Positions 12,732 through 24,593 of a stretch of DNA of 64,000 bases are shown in pieces. Position numbers and translations under genes: made by a program. This DNA is from Allium sativum. Its lineage: Eukaryota > Streptophyta > Magnoliopsida > Asparagales > Amaryllidaceae. Each line of letters begins with the position of its first letter. The first letter of the stretch is position 1. The stretch covers positions 571,500,577 to 571,564,576 of the forward strand of contig CM060915.1 in the NCBI GenBank assembly GCA_030737875.1, written 5' to 3'. The notes below the pieces were generated by a model, which was not told the origin of the DNA, did not search any database, and saw only the letters and a program-made list of their open reading frames with translations.

Positions 12732-12750
12732 CCAGTCTTTTTGACTGACC
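12732..12750 (+). other. Conserved LTR stem-loop, element B
   Basis: CCAGTC-TTTTT-GACTGACC: a 5-bp stem 403 bp before the LTR end. The second copy is at 20040-20058. Families A, C, D and E have the same structure at a similar distance, with a compensated base-pair change. Confidence 0.6.
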
Positions 12751-13155
12751 CGTTTTCTTTCGCCTCTTTTCTTCCGTTCCCCCCCCCCCAGGTTCTCAGG
12801 GTGGGAACACTAGCACCTAGCTGGATCTTTAGCTTGCTTACTGGATAGCTCATGTACGGTTTGGACTTGAGCTCGCTATGGATTACCACATCTACTTTGG
12901 GGATAGTTCACTTTATGTTATTTCCAGTTTTCAGTTTATGTTTCTAGACTTGTAGTAGTTGGAAAATAATAACTTGGTACTTTTGATGTAAGTTGACTAT
13001 GGTTTTGAAATAGTAGTTTTATCCGCTGCTTTATTTACTCTGTTTTACTTATATGTTCTGTCTTGTGATATCTCATGCATGTTTACCTTGTCCAACACCC
13101 CTCCAAAGCTAGTGTACTTGCAAGAGTGACGCTGGCGGAGGTGGGGTGTTACATT

Positions 13156-13167
13156 TGGTATCAGAGC
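13156..13167 (+). other. Primer-binding site, initiator tRNA-Met (element B)
   Basis: TGGTATCAGAGC two bases after the 5' LTR end at 13153. Confidence 0.92.
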
Positions 13168-13354
13168 CTACGGTTTACGAGATTGAACAAAAGGTTTTTA
13201 AAAGTTACCGTTTGAAAAACTATTTTCAAAACCGATTATAAAGAAGTATATTTCCAAGAAAAGTCTAGTTTATTTTAAAAAGGCTATTCCCCAAAAGCCA
13301 TTAGCACTATCCTTTGTTTCCTCGTTATGAATCTATCTTTTTCTTCGTTTCAGT

Positions 13355-16300
13355 ATGGCCGATAATTTTGCCATTCTGGAGGGCGTATCAGTACCTATTT
13401 GGTTTAGAAGGTACATGGAGGCAAGGGCGAATGAAGCCGGCCCCGTGGACATTCCTCCTCCTTCCTCCGTGGCTAACATTTCTTCTCCTCCCGTAGCTGA
13501 GGTTTCTCATCCTCCTCCTCAGCATCCACAAGCGGATTTCGCGAAGATTTGCAAGGACTTTAAGGCGATGGGTGGTAAGAATTTTATGGGGACGGAGACT
13601 TTTGTTGAGGCAAGAAACTGGTTAAAGGAAACTGAAGACCTCTTTGCTATCTTAGATATAGAAGACCGTAGGAAAGTTCTGTTAGCGGTATGGCTGTTGA
13701 AAGGGGAAGCGGCATATTGGTGGGTAGTTGCCACCACTACTAGGCCAATTCAAACTTGGGATGATTTTAGGAGAAGGTTTGGACTGAGGTTTCTATCATC
13801 AGCAGAAGAGAACCTTCAGATGGAGAGGTTCATATCTCTAAAGCAAGGGGACATGACGGTTAGGGAATACGTGGATACGTTTAATCAACTTGCTCGGTTC
13901 GGTCTAGACTTGGTTAACACAGCTCAGAAGAAGGCCCTACACTTTGCTCTAGGATTGAATGAGCCATTGCACGGTTTGGCCATGTCCCATATACCCATGG
14001 AGGCGACCTTCGAGAGTTTGGTGAATATGGCCCTGCTTCAAGAGGAAGATAAGAGTGGAAAGAAGGAGGTCAAGGCAAATGAGTCTCAAGGCAAGAAGGA
14101 AGATTCCGATAAAGGAGACAAGAACAACAAGAAGGGAAACAAGGGCAACAACAACAACAAGGCAAGAGAGACAAGAAAGTGCAACTTCTGTAGGATCACT
14201 GGGCACATAGCCAAAGACTGTAAGAAGAAGAAGAGGAAGCTGGGCGTATGCTTTCATTGTGGAGAGTCTGGACACTATAGTAAGGATTGCCCGAAAAAGC
14301 GAAGACAAGGGAAAAGGCAAACTCAGCGAGCAGGACCCTTTGGAGGGCAGTTGCAGGCTCTCCTCGCTCTTCCAGCTTTTGATCGAGGTAGTGTTTTTGT
14401 AGAAAGTCATGTTTACATTTCTTATTTCCCTGTTCGTACCTTATTTGATTCTGGCGCATCGCAGAGTTTTATCTCTTTTGATATTGTTGAAAGTTTGCAC
14501 CTAAGTACTAGTCTAGTTGAAAATCCCGTTAGTATTTCAAATCTGATTGGGGGTTCCGCCCATCTATCTGTGATTTGTATGGATTTGAAAATCTCTATCT
14601 TGAGCGTAGAATTCATGTGTAATGCTTATGTTCTCGGGTTCATGGGATACGGGTTGATTTTGGGCATGGATTGGTTGTCCAGTTATGGAGCCATTCTCGA
14701 TTGTGAGCATAGGGTAGTGAGGCTTATGACTCGCCTTGGCAATACCCTAGAGATTTCTTGTAACCCTCTGGATCCCCTCATGTTATGTTATCTTGAATCC
14801 CTCGACTCGTCTATTGACAATCTTCAATCTGTGAGGGTGGTCCGAGAATATCCTGATGTTTTCGATGAGGTGGAGGGGTTACCCCCTAAACGCGAGATAG
14901 ACTTCCGTATTTATCTTGTTGATAATGCCAAGCCAGTTTCATTGCCTGTTAGGCACATGGCCTCGCGAGAAAGAAGAGAGCTTAGCAAGCAAATCAAGGA
15001 ATTGCTTGAGAAAAATTTCATTAGACGAAGCATTTCTGAATGGGGTGCTCCGGTGGTATTCGCTACTAAGGCGGATGGTTCGCTTCGTCTATGTGTTGAT
15101 TATCGAGAATTGAACAAGCTGACAAAGAAGAATAGGCACCCGTTACCGAGGATTGATGACCTCTTTGACCAGCTTGTTGGTGCTTCTGTTTTCTCTCAGC
15201 TCGATCTAGCCACCGGATTCCATCAGCTTAGAGTGGCTGAGGATAGTATTGATAAGACTGCGTTTAGGACTCCAGACGGATTCTTTGAATGGCTCGTCAT
15301 GCCATTCGGTTTGACTAATGCACCCGCCTACTTCGTGGATTTGATAAGTAGGGTGTTCAGGGAGTTCTTTAACAAGTTTGTGGTTGCTTTCGTGGATGAT
15401 ATTCTGATCTTCTCAAAGGATGAGGAAGAACATGCTAGACATCTCAAGGAAGTGATGGATACGCTTAGAGCTCATCAGTTGAAAGCCAAGTTCTCCAAAT
15501 GCCATTTTTGGAGAAAGGAAGTTCGGTTTCATGGACATATAGCTAGGATGAAGGTGTCCACTTAGTTGACCAAACTTTTTGGGCTTTATGGGATATGGGT
15601 CATAGTTGATAGACTTACGAAGAGTGCTCATTTCATTCCAGTAAAGAGCAAGAGGACCGCATCATGGCTAGCATCTGTTTATCTTCGAGAGATAGTACGA
15701 TTGCATGGAGTTCCTTCCAGCATAATTAGCGATCGTGACCCAATCTTCACTAGCCAGTTCTGGAGTAGTTTGCAAGAAGCAATGGGTACTCAATTGAATC
15801 TAAGTACAGCCTATCACCCCCAGACGGATGGCCAAACCGAAAGGGTGAATAGAGTGCTAGAAGATCTTTTGAGACTTTGTGTTCTTGACTTTGGTGGTAC
15901 TTGGGAAGACCACCTTCCTCTTGTAGAGTTTGCTTATAATAATAGCTATCAAGCTAGCATAGGGATGGCACCATTTGAAGCTTTGTATGGGAGGCCGTGT
16001 AGGTCACCATCTTGTTGGTGGGAGACAATGGATAGGCTTATACTTGGGCCCGATATGATACGGGACACATCCGAGAAAGTTGAATTGGTGAGAAGACGGC
16101 CCAAGACAGACAGAAATCCTATGCAGACAAGCGAAGGACGGACTTAGAGTTTGAAGTGGGAGATATGGTCTTTGTGAAGGTTTCTTCTTTGCGTCATGTA
16201 GTTCGATTCGGAGCAGTTGGGAAGTTGGCACCAAGGTTCGTAGGGCCCTTCCCTATCATTGAGAGAATTGGGCAAATGGCATATAGAGTGGAATTGCCCG

Positions 16301-16605
16301 AGAAGCTAGCCGGAGTGCATAACGTCTTTCATGTCTCGCATCTCCGGAAGTGTTTGCACAGATCCGCCGAAGTGGTTGAACCAAGTATTCTTCAAGATGT
16401 GGAAGTGGAAAGAGAAGCAACCCTGAGGCGAGCTCCGATTCGTATCATGGAAACGGAGACAAAGAAACTAAGAAGCAAAGAAGTTAAGCTGGTTAAGGTG
16501 CAATGTAGTGAAGCAGAGGAAGACGCAACATGGGAAACTGAGGAGAAGATGCGTGGGCTTTATCCATTTCTTTTTGAGGGTACATTTTCAATCCCCTTTT
16601 CCTAG
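13355..16605 (+). pseudogene. Element B gag-pol with RNase H and N-terminal integrase deleted
   Basis: From ATG at 13355 the frame is open for 736 codons. It encodes a gag core, a lysine/asparagine-rich linker, CCHC knuckles near residues 275 and 298 ([28 protein letters not shown]), protease FDSGAS near 362 and RT with VDDILIF near 678. RT ends at a GHIA segment, then TAG at 15563. Directly after it the frame resumes inside integrase at GIWVIVDRL. About 1.2 kb is missing relative to element D: the RT end, RNase H, the integrase zinc site and the first catalytic Asp. The second Asp (SDRDP) and Glu (TDGQTERVNR) remain. A further small deletion near 16095 shifts the frame. The C-terminal part (16156-16605) has the integrase C domain and a chromodomain-like tail (ATWETEEKM). 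It cannot encode an active polymerase or integrase. Confidence 0.93.
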
Positions 16606-17180
16606 TTGGCATATCTTTCTTTTGCTATCCATGTTTATCTAGTTTATCTTGTTTCGTAAATCTTGTCATGAGAACCTTAGGTAGAAACCCTTTGGATGAA
16701 ACATGTATTTGAAACATGTTATGCTTGATGTTTGCAAGTGGTTGCAAGTGTTTGCAAGTGGATACTCGTGGATGCATGATGCACATTAGGCACTAAGATC
16801 GGCTCACACACTTTCATATTGCATATGCATGAGTGCTTATACTTATTCATGGATGAAACTTGTTATGTTATCACATGGATGTTGCATATGGATGAATGTT
16901 ATGTGCACTCATGTAGATATTATGAATTATGTTAGGAATTTGCATACATATGGACTCATTTCACTAACATACATATGCATTAAGGAGGTTTACTGAATCA
17001 GCAGCCGCCTGATTTTCGCATTAGATAAGTACATATACACACACCTTTGCATATGTTCATACAGCATTTAGAATCTGTTAAGGACAATGATTACTAATGG
17101 ATAATGTTCTGAGTAGATGGATGATGGATGGTAGGACACGTTCTTCCTAACTTAGAGATTCCGGGGACGAAATCCTTTAA
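16606..17180 (+). other. Element B 3' untranslated region
   Basis: Non-coding, with short GCAAGT repeats near 16733-16760 and several ATG-rich hexamers. Homologous to 22630-23150 of element A, which supports common descent of the two families. The GGGGACGAAAT motif (17163-17173) precedes the polypurine tract. Confidence 0.7.
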
Positions 17181-17191
17181 GGAGGGGAGAA
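17175..17191 (+). other. Polypurine tract of element B
   Basis: TTTAAGGAGGGGAGAA directly before the 3' LTR at 17192. Confidence 0.88.
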
Positions 17192-20100
17192 TGTAACAAC
17201 CCGTATTTTGAATAACATGTTATAACATAAATCAAGTCTGAATTAAATGATAAAATCTGAATCAAGGGAAACGGGCTGTGCCATTGCGTTCGTCTCGGAA
17301 AAATACGCGAAATAGAGTCCGAGTTTTCGAAAATCGGAGTCCTTATGACCAAGTTATGGCCCGTCAAAGTTTTCAGAAAATTTCAAGTTCAAAAACAGTT
17401 CAAATTTGAATTCAGAATTCAAACTCAGCCAAGCAGGACAGGCGGGAAAATTCCCGCCATTCCCAAGTCGACTGGGGAGTCGACTTGGGAGTCGACACAC
17501 CCCAGGTGGTGTCGACTGCCCAGTCGACACCCCTGTCGACTTGGGTGGTCGGCCAGTTTGGCCTGGGTGCACCTGACTTGTTCGTCAAGACATGCTTTAG
17601 GGCTTGTGACGGATTTTAATGGCTCAGATCTGAATTAGGGTAAATCCTATGGCTAAAACTAATCCTAACATCTATAAAAAGACCCTAACACCTAGCCTAA
17701 ACACTCATAAATCAATCCTACAACGAAGTTATGCCAAAATGCTCCCTCACCATGGCCTCCACCCTCTTGTCATAATCTCCATCTTCATTCATATGAGAGT
17801 TTCTAAGCTTGTTTGAGAGTTTCTAAGTTTGATTCAAGGCTAAAGTTCAATCTTTCTTCATCAAAGCAAGGATCTTCTTCTTATTTCTCAAGGGTTTTGA
17901 TTGGAGCTTATCATTTGGGGGTTTTTAGTGTTGCTAGTGTGGCTTCGTCTCAATCTTGTTTTATTTTATAGTCTTCATAGCATAGTAAGCCCTATTCTAC
18001 TCTTAGATTTAAACTATGAAGTTAAATATGACATGTTGCAAGTTTGAGTTTGGGCCTAAGTATGATTTGTGCTTTGAATCTATCATGTTATGCATAGATT
18101 TATTCTATGTATGTTTGTAAAGCTATCACCTTGACTTTGTGCATTGAAAGTTATGAGCTTTGTTTGGAAATGTTGCATAATGCAACATAGAAACTCTCAT
18201 AACCTTTATGTTAACTTGCATATGATGTTATATGTGAATCACTATTTATCATCCTATGCCATCTATGACCATGTATCACATATTTGCTAAGTTTAATGTC
18301 ATGCATGTGTAGATTGGAATTGGACCTAAGTGCAAAATTTACCTTGAACCTATCATTGTATGCATAGATCTACTCATGTCTCTCTTGATCTATGATTGTG
18401 GATCTATTATGAACCTAGTACCGTTCATGTTAACCTTGGGAAAAATGCTATGAAATGGATTATGGCTTATGCATGTTAACAAACCTTAACCCCTCATGTT
18501 CCTTAACATGCATATGATGATATTGAACCTATTTGCTATGCACAAGTTAGGATTGTCACCCTATGTCAACTATTACCATGTTACCACCCTATTTGCTAAT
18601 TATGCTATCATACATGTTTGTGGCCAAAACACCCTTATGCTATTTGATATGTTTGAGGCCAAGTCACCTTTTATGCTATCATACATGTTGAGGCCATATG
18701 CTAGTATGTTGAACCCCTTTTGCCTCAAATATCACCATGTTTAACTTGCGATAGACTTTTCCATCTTACGCCCACCTTGTCATATTCTTATGTTTCCCCT
18801 TTTGATTTATTTGCATTGATGCAAACTTACGTGCGATGGGGTTACCTTATGGGTAAACTTAAATGACATGAAACATGACTTGAAAATATGACATGTGATT
18901 ATACTTGAAACATGAACATGGACATGACATGTAGAAAACATGAAAGTGGCCAACTCGAGGCTGGGTTGAGTTCGTAGCATAAATCTACCCGGAACTGACC
19001 GGCTTAACTAGTGGCTACAAACAATAGGACCCAATGTGAGTAGTTGGTCATATCGCACTTAAAACCCGAGGTTAGACTAGGTTGTGGTGTAAAGCTACCC
19101 GGACCCGCCTAGCTTAACTAGTAACCACAACAAAGTCTAATGTGAGAGGTTGGGGTGCATTAAGTTAATTAATGCCACATGGTAGGGTTAAGTCATGGAC
19201 TACTTGAATACTTAACCAATTAAACACGATGGATTGGTAGGGTTAAGTCATGGACTACTTGAAAACTTAACCAATTAAACACGATGGATTGGTAGGGTTA
19301 AGTCATGAACTACTTGAATATACTTAACCAGTTGAACATGATGTATTGATAGGGTTAAGTCATGAACTGCTTGGATACACTTGACCAACTCAATACATGG
19401 TTAGGATAGGGTTAACCACACTTAACCCATTTAAAACCCTAGTTACGTGGTCCTTTTTAGCAATAACCTACTTGGGAGTATCTGGATACCCTGGACTAGG
19501 CTAGGGTGGGGCACGATTACTGACTGATTGTAAGAGACCAAAAGAGACGGCTGAATAGTGCACCAGTTAAGTTCAGGCGGACCATGGTCGTGCACATTAA
19601 GTCCGGAGTTGAACATGGGCACCGGTAGGTTTAGACTGTGCGTGCTTGATTTATGTCTGTGGTTTACACCCTAGGACTGGATACACCATAGAGTGGACTT
19701 TGCACAGTTAACTACATTCCATGATTAGGCCGTATGACACCGATACACGACGAGTTAGGCTTATAGGGAGCCGATCGACTAGACCGAGTAGTTGGACCTT
19801 GATTTAGGTCACCTCATGATGTTGGGCCAACTTTGGGCCAAGGGATCATTTCTTGTTTATACTTGACATGGATTAGAATACTAGTACACCTGGTGCAAAA
19901 CTAAACCTTGTATATGCGATGCCACACTTGATCTATCTTGTTAACTTTTCACCATGCCAGTTATCATCCTATGTTTCACCTCTGTTTTACATGTCCAGTT
20001 AACTTTATTAGTTTTTATACTAATAGTAGGTAGGACTTACCAGTCTTTTTGACTGACCCATTTTCTTTCGCCTCTTTTCTTCCGTTCCCCCCCCCCCCAG

Positions 20101-20462
20101 GTTCTCAGGGTGGGAACACAAGCACCTAGCTGGATCTTCAGCTTGCTTACTGGATAGCTCATGTACGGTTTGGACTTGAGCTCGCTATGGCTTACCACAT
20201 CTACTTTGGGGATAGTTCACTTTATGTTATTTCCAGTTTTCAGTTTATGTTTCTAGACTTGTAGTAGTTGGAAAATAATAACTTGGTACTTTTGATGTAA
20301 GTTGGCTATGGTTTTGAAATAGTAGTTTTATCCGCTGCTTTATTTACTCTGTTTTACTTATATGTTCTATCTTGTGATATCTCATGCATGTTTACCTTGT
20401 CCAACACCCCTCCAAAGCTAGTGTACTTGCAAGAGTGACCCTGGCGGAGGTGGGGTGTTACA
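17192..20462 (+). repeat. Element B 3' LTR
   Basis: Matches 9884-13153 throughout, with the same modules. The C run near 20087-20098 is C12 rather than C11. It ends GTGTTACA before the TACAG target copy. Confidence 0.95.
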
Positions 20463-22611
20463 TACAGATTTAACAGATTTACAGATTTGTCTAACTTTGT
20501 AATTGGGCCTACAGATTCACGAAACGGGTTTGTTAAATTCATTAGTCCAATTGGTTCAACCCTATCCACCCAACACGTTTTAGACATCATACTTATCTTA
20601 GATTTGTATTAATTAAAAATTAATGCGCAGACCTCTCACATTAGACTGACAGTTCGCGGCCACTGGTTAGGCCGGTTCGTTCCGGGCAGATTTCTGCCGC
20701 AAACTGAGTCTAACCTCGGGTTTCAAGCACGTTATGACTAACTTCTCACATTAGAACCTATTGTTTGCGGCCACTGGATGTGTCGGGCGGTTCCGGGCAG
20801 GATTACGCCGCAAACTCATTCTAACCTCGAGTTAGCCATGTTTCATGTTTAGCCAATGTACTCATTCACAGATTATGCTAATATCAGACTAATTATGCCA
20901 CTTTAACAAATTTACTTCTTTACAAGTTGCAGCAGATTATTCAAGGTTCTATTAACAAGTTTTGCTCAATTTCTGGGTCGAGCCTACAGATATTCATACT
21001 CAAATTTCAATACTCAGTTTTCAACAGATTTAGCAGATGAACAAATCTAGTAGATTAGACAATATAACAGAACTAGCAGATTGGGCAATATAACAGAACT
21101 AGCAGATTAGGCAATATAACAGATTTAATCATTCCTTAAAGTTTCATTGACATATCTTGCCTAATTACAAATCGGGCCTAAGTTCACATGCCTAAATAAT
21201 TGTCATGATTCACAATATGATTATATACCCCACGTTTGCATTGAATTTACATGGAACAGATTAGGGTCATAATTTACCATATGACTCATGTCCCAAATTT
21301 AGTTAAACTTGCCTAGTACAAAAGATTCACATATAAATCATACCAAATATAGCCATCGATTTCAATGCATGTCATATATTCAAAAATCTCCTACTTAGGT
21401 GTTATTAATAGTTATCAAATCTTAATATAGATCTTCTCACCTAAGTCATATTCTCTTTTTATCTCAAGTCATGAATCGTTATATAAAAATATACCCAACA
21501 ATCTAGAACTTTAAATTACAATAGATCTGAATTCAAAATATGTGTCATGTCCAATGTCTCAAGTCACATGTTAACATACAATGGTTCCTCTTCTTCCAAT
21601 TCACAGAATATGCATAGATCTAAATCTAGTTTACAACATCAGTTACAGATTAGCCATGTCCAATTATGCCATCATTCATTATTTGTCCCAAAGTTTAGCG
21701 TTCGTGCGTTAATCTCTTATGAGATTTCGCGCAGGCTCGGGGTAGCCAGGCTATAGAACAGAAAAAGAAAGAGATACAGAATAAAATAGATCAGAACAGA
21801 ACATACATAACCTCAAATTCAGATTTACAATCATGTCACAATTATAATTAAAGTTTATATCGGAAAATAACTGTACTTACCTTTCGTGGTTTTAAGAAAG
21901 GAAAAAACTGTTGTTGATGCAGAAATGCTGAATTACTCCTCTTTAATTGTTGTTGTAGCTCTAAACTTTGATTAGAGATTTGATTTAGCTTTTAATTCTA
22001 TTCAGGTTGGAAGAAGGTGCATCAGTCCAAGTTTTGATTCCAGCAGAGTAACGACGCCACTATTTTATTTATTTAGAACAGAGACAGAGTATAGACAGAA
22101 TGAAATTGTGTAGAGAAAATGAGGCTAGGGGGCTGTTTATATAGGATTAGGCGGACGAATCTAGACAGAAAACGAGACCGGATACATCAGAATGAACCAG
22201 GTTCAAAAACTGGGTTTCGGGAGCAGGTCGACCCCCAGGTCGACTCCCCAGTCGACCTGGTCATGGGGAGGTCGACACCCCAGTCGACTCCCCAGTCGAC
22301 CTGGTTGGGGGGGTCGACTCCCCAGTCGACCTAGGTATATGGGCGGGAATTTTCCCGCCAGCCTTCTCTGGGTTTGAATTTCGAATTTCTGGCTTTATTT
22401 TCGAGCTGTATTATTTTATTCAAATTCCTGAAACTTCTGAGGGTCATAACTTGGTCATACGAACTCCGATTTTCGAAAACTCGGACTCGATTTCATGCAG
22501 AATTCCGAGACGAATTCAATGGTGCAACCCGTTTCCCTTGATTATTATTTTAAAATTTAATTATTCTCTGATTTGTTACTTATACGATCACAGGAAATAA
22601 GCGGTGTTACA
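20463..22611 (-). repeat. Element A 3' LTR, portion right of element B
   Basis: Continues the LTR after element B. It contains the paired-hairpin module (20627-20836), a 26-bp minisatellite with three units (21043-21130), a canonical splice donor on the minus strand (21880-21875), a TATA box (22143-22136) and eight GTCGAC sites (22227-22330). It ends at the polypurine tract. Confidence 0.87.
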
Positions 22612-22629
22612 TTCTCCCCTCCTTAAAGG
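22612..22629 (-). other. Polypurine tract of element A
   Basis: On the minus strand AAGGAGGGGAGAA abuts the 3' LTR and is preceded by the GGGGACGAAAT motif also found in B and D. It would prime plus-strand DNA synthesis. Confidence 0.8.
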
Positions 22630-23299
22630 ATTTCGTCCCCGAAATCTTCAAGTTAAGAAGAATGTGTCCTACTATCCAGTCATCCATCTACTTAACCATC
22701 GTCCACAAGCATCCATTTTCCTTATAAAACTTCTAATGTTGTATGAACATATGCAAAAGTGTGTGTATATGTTCCTTATCTAATGCAAAGATCAGGCGGT
22801 CTACTGATTCAGTTGACCTCCTTAATGCGAATTATGTCAGTGCCATGAGTCCAACATGTATGCAATATTCCTATTTGATACATATCATTTCTAAATGTGT
22901 GCGCAATCATTCATCCAAATGCAACATCCATGTGATGAGTCAATCATTTTGCATCCAAAGAAATTGAAAATGCTCACACATCCATATGCAGTATGAGAGT
23001 GTTTTCGAGCCGATCTAGTGCCTAGTGTGTGTATATGCATCCACGAGCAACCACTAGCAACCACTTGCATCCACTTGCAACCATCAAACATAACATGTCT
23101 CAAACACATGTTTACACCCATTGGTTTCTACCTAAAGTTCGAAGATTCGATCGATAGGATACAGTCGAATGATGGAAGCGAGTACGGATAAAACAAAAAT
23201 TTGATTCCCATTAGACATTGGTTGAGAGAATAATTCCCCTAAGTATCGGCCCCGAAGACCGAAATCAACATCAGATTGATACCCAGAGGATTACCCTCT
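22630..23299 (-). other. Element A 3' untranslated region
   Basis: The deletion joins the protease remnant to a 3' region homologous to 16606-17180 of element B (AACCTTAGGTAGAAACC-like start, repeated GCAAGT units, and the AGGCGG motif near 22795). Bases 23222-23290 also resemble 31797-31860 inside element C. No coding frame is seen. Confidence 0.6.
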
Positions 23300-24592
23300 T
23301 TAGACAATGTTAAAACTGGAAATCTTAACCTTTTCAGAAATATCCAGATGCTTACAGACTACTAGTACAGATCAGATTATCGAATGATTCTTAGAAAACT
23401 AAGCATGATAAAACTCAGAATGTATGCGTCATACTTGACGCCTAACACATATATCTCTCAAACCCCAATCTATCACAAGCAGATGAGTCATAACCCTTAT
23501 GGGTTTGAGCCTACAGTGGAATCAGAAACAATACTAGTATTAAAGTGCAGAGTATCGGTTACAGAATCAAAATGCCAGAATCAAAAAGAGTTTCAACTCA
23601 ACAATCAGATAAAGAAATTAAACATCCCACAGAAAGTTTTCCTAATTCTATCCTATCCACTAGCCTCGAGAGTGTTCGCCTGCCCTCCAGAAGTTGGTCT
23701 TGCCCTCTGCCCTTGCCCTCTTTTTTTCGGGCAGTCCCTAGTGAAGTGTCCCATCTCACCACAGTTGAAGCAAGTGCCCTTCCTTTTTCTGCAATCCTTG
23801 TTCAGATGAGTCGAGCTTCCACAAGTAAAGCACTTTTTCTCCTTCTTATCTTCAGACTTCTCAATCTTCTTTTGTGTTTCCTTTTTGGGCCATGCTTTCT
23901 TGTTCTGTGGTTCTTCCTTCTTTGCCTCTTCCTTGCCCTTGTCTTCCTCGTGCAGTAGTGCCATGTCCACCAATCTCTCGTAAGTCGCTCCCATGGGTAC
24001 ATGGGTCATGGCTAGACTGTGCAGTGGCTCGTTCAATCCTTTAACAAAGCGGAGAGCCTTTTTATACTGAGTGTTGACTAGATCCAGTCCGAACCTAGCC
24101 AGTTGGTTGAACTGGTTGACGTATTCCTTGACCGTCATACTTCCTTGCTTAAGAGATATGAACTTTTCCAGTTGTAGACTTCGTTCAGCTTACGAGAGGA
24201 ATTTCGTCTCAAACCTTATTCTGAAATTCATCCATGTTTCAACTGGCCTCTCGGCGTTAGTGACTTCCCACCAATAGGAAGCTTCGTCCTTGAGTAACTA
24301 TACCGCCAATTGTACCTTCTGCCTATCGTCTACCTCGAAAATGACGAATAAATCTTCGGTCTCCTTCAGCCAGTTCCTTGCTACCACGAAGGATTCGGTT
24401 CCACAGAAGTCTTTTCCACCCATAGCCTTGAAGTCTCTACACGTCTTTGCGAAAGCATTTCCACGAGGAGGAGGACGCTGCCACTGGGGGAGGAATATCT
24501 GCTGGGCCTGTACCGTTGGCCCTAGCCTCTAAGTACCTCCTGAACCAGCCAGGTATTGGCACACCCTCTGGAAGGTTAAGATTCCCAGACAT
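23300..24592 (-). pseudogene. Element A gag and decayed protease
   Basis: The start is ATG at 24592-24590, giving MSGNLN and a GWFRRYLEARA segment shared with elements B and E. The middle of gag is broken near 24190-24300. The C-terminal part (24138-23653) has an uninterrupted frame with two CCHC knuckles (CFTCGSSTHLNKDC and CFNCGEMGHFTRDC) after a lysine-rich linker. Below 23653 a degraded protease can be traced through nucleotide similarity to element E, including a trace of its DSG active-site segment and the same shortened C-terminal part. No RT is present. The product would have been a nucleocapsid-type RNA-binding protein that assembles particles; this copy could at most make a gag fragment. 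Confidence 0.8.
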
Positions 24593-24593
24593 G

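Larger units (their letters stand above)
9884..13153 (+). repeat. Element B 5' LTR
   Basis: Modules in order: GTCGAC cluster (10159-10232), TATA box (10365), leader with candidate splice donor (10677), paired hairpins (11642-11850), four hairpin-forming 55-57 bp repeats (11873-12100), stem-loop (12732-12750), C11 run followed by AG (12779-12790), and the end GGTGGGGTGTTACA. Confidence 0.95.
10677..13353 (+). other. Predicted leader intron of element B
   Basis: Inference. The candidate donor ATA|GTAAGC lies about 310 nt after the TATA box and is the weakest of the set. The acceptor is strong: a pyrimidine tract ending TTCGTTTCAG at 13353, one base before the gag ATG at 13355. The intron would be 2,677 nt and contain the primer site. 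Confidence 0.35.
9884..20462 (+). mobile_element. Element B: Tekay-like chromovirus, internally deleted, nested in the LTR of element A
   Basis: LTRs 9884-13153 and 17192-20462 (3,270 and 3,271 bp) begin TGTAACAACCC and end GTGTTACA. Both flanks are TACAG (9879-9883 and 20463-20467), a perfect 5-bp duplication. The interior is only 4.0 kb: initiator-Met primer site, gag-pol with a large deletion, 3' untranslated region and polypurine tract. The LTRs differ by scattered substitutions, densest in the first 160 bp. B is the youngest layer of the nest. Confidence 0.95.

Noticed and set aside
13156..13167. Match to tRNA
   Set aside because: Only the tRNA 3'-end complement is present (primer site); there is no tRNA gene.
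13949..14410. 153-codon open frame antisense to gag of element B
   Set aside because: Lies opposite a clear gag reading frame; hydrophobic low-complexity content comes from the antisense of the lysine-rich linker.
22119..22377. Frames with repeated Ser-Thr-Pro-Gln units
   Set aside because: They are translations of the GTCGAC cluster and recur in the other LTR (27833-28091); not protein-coding.
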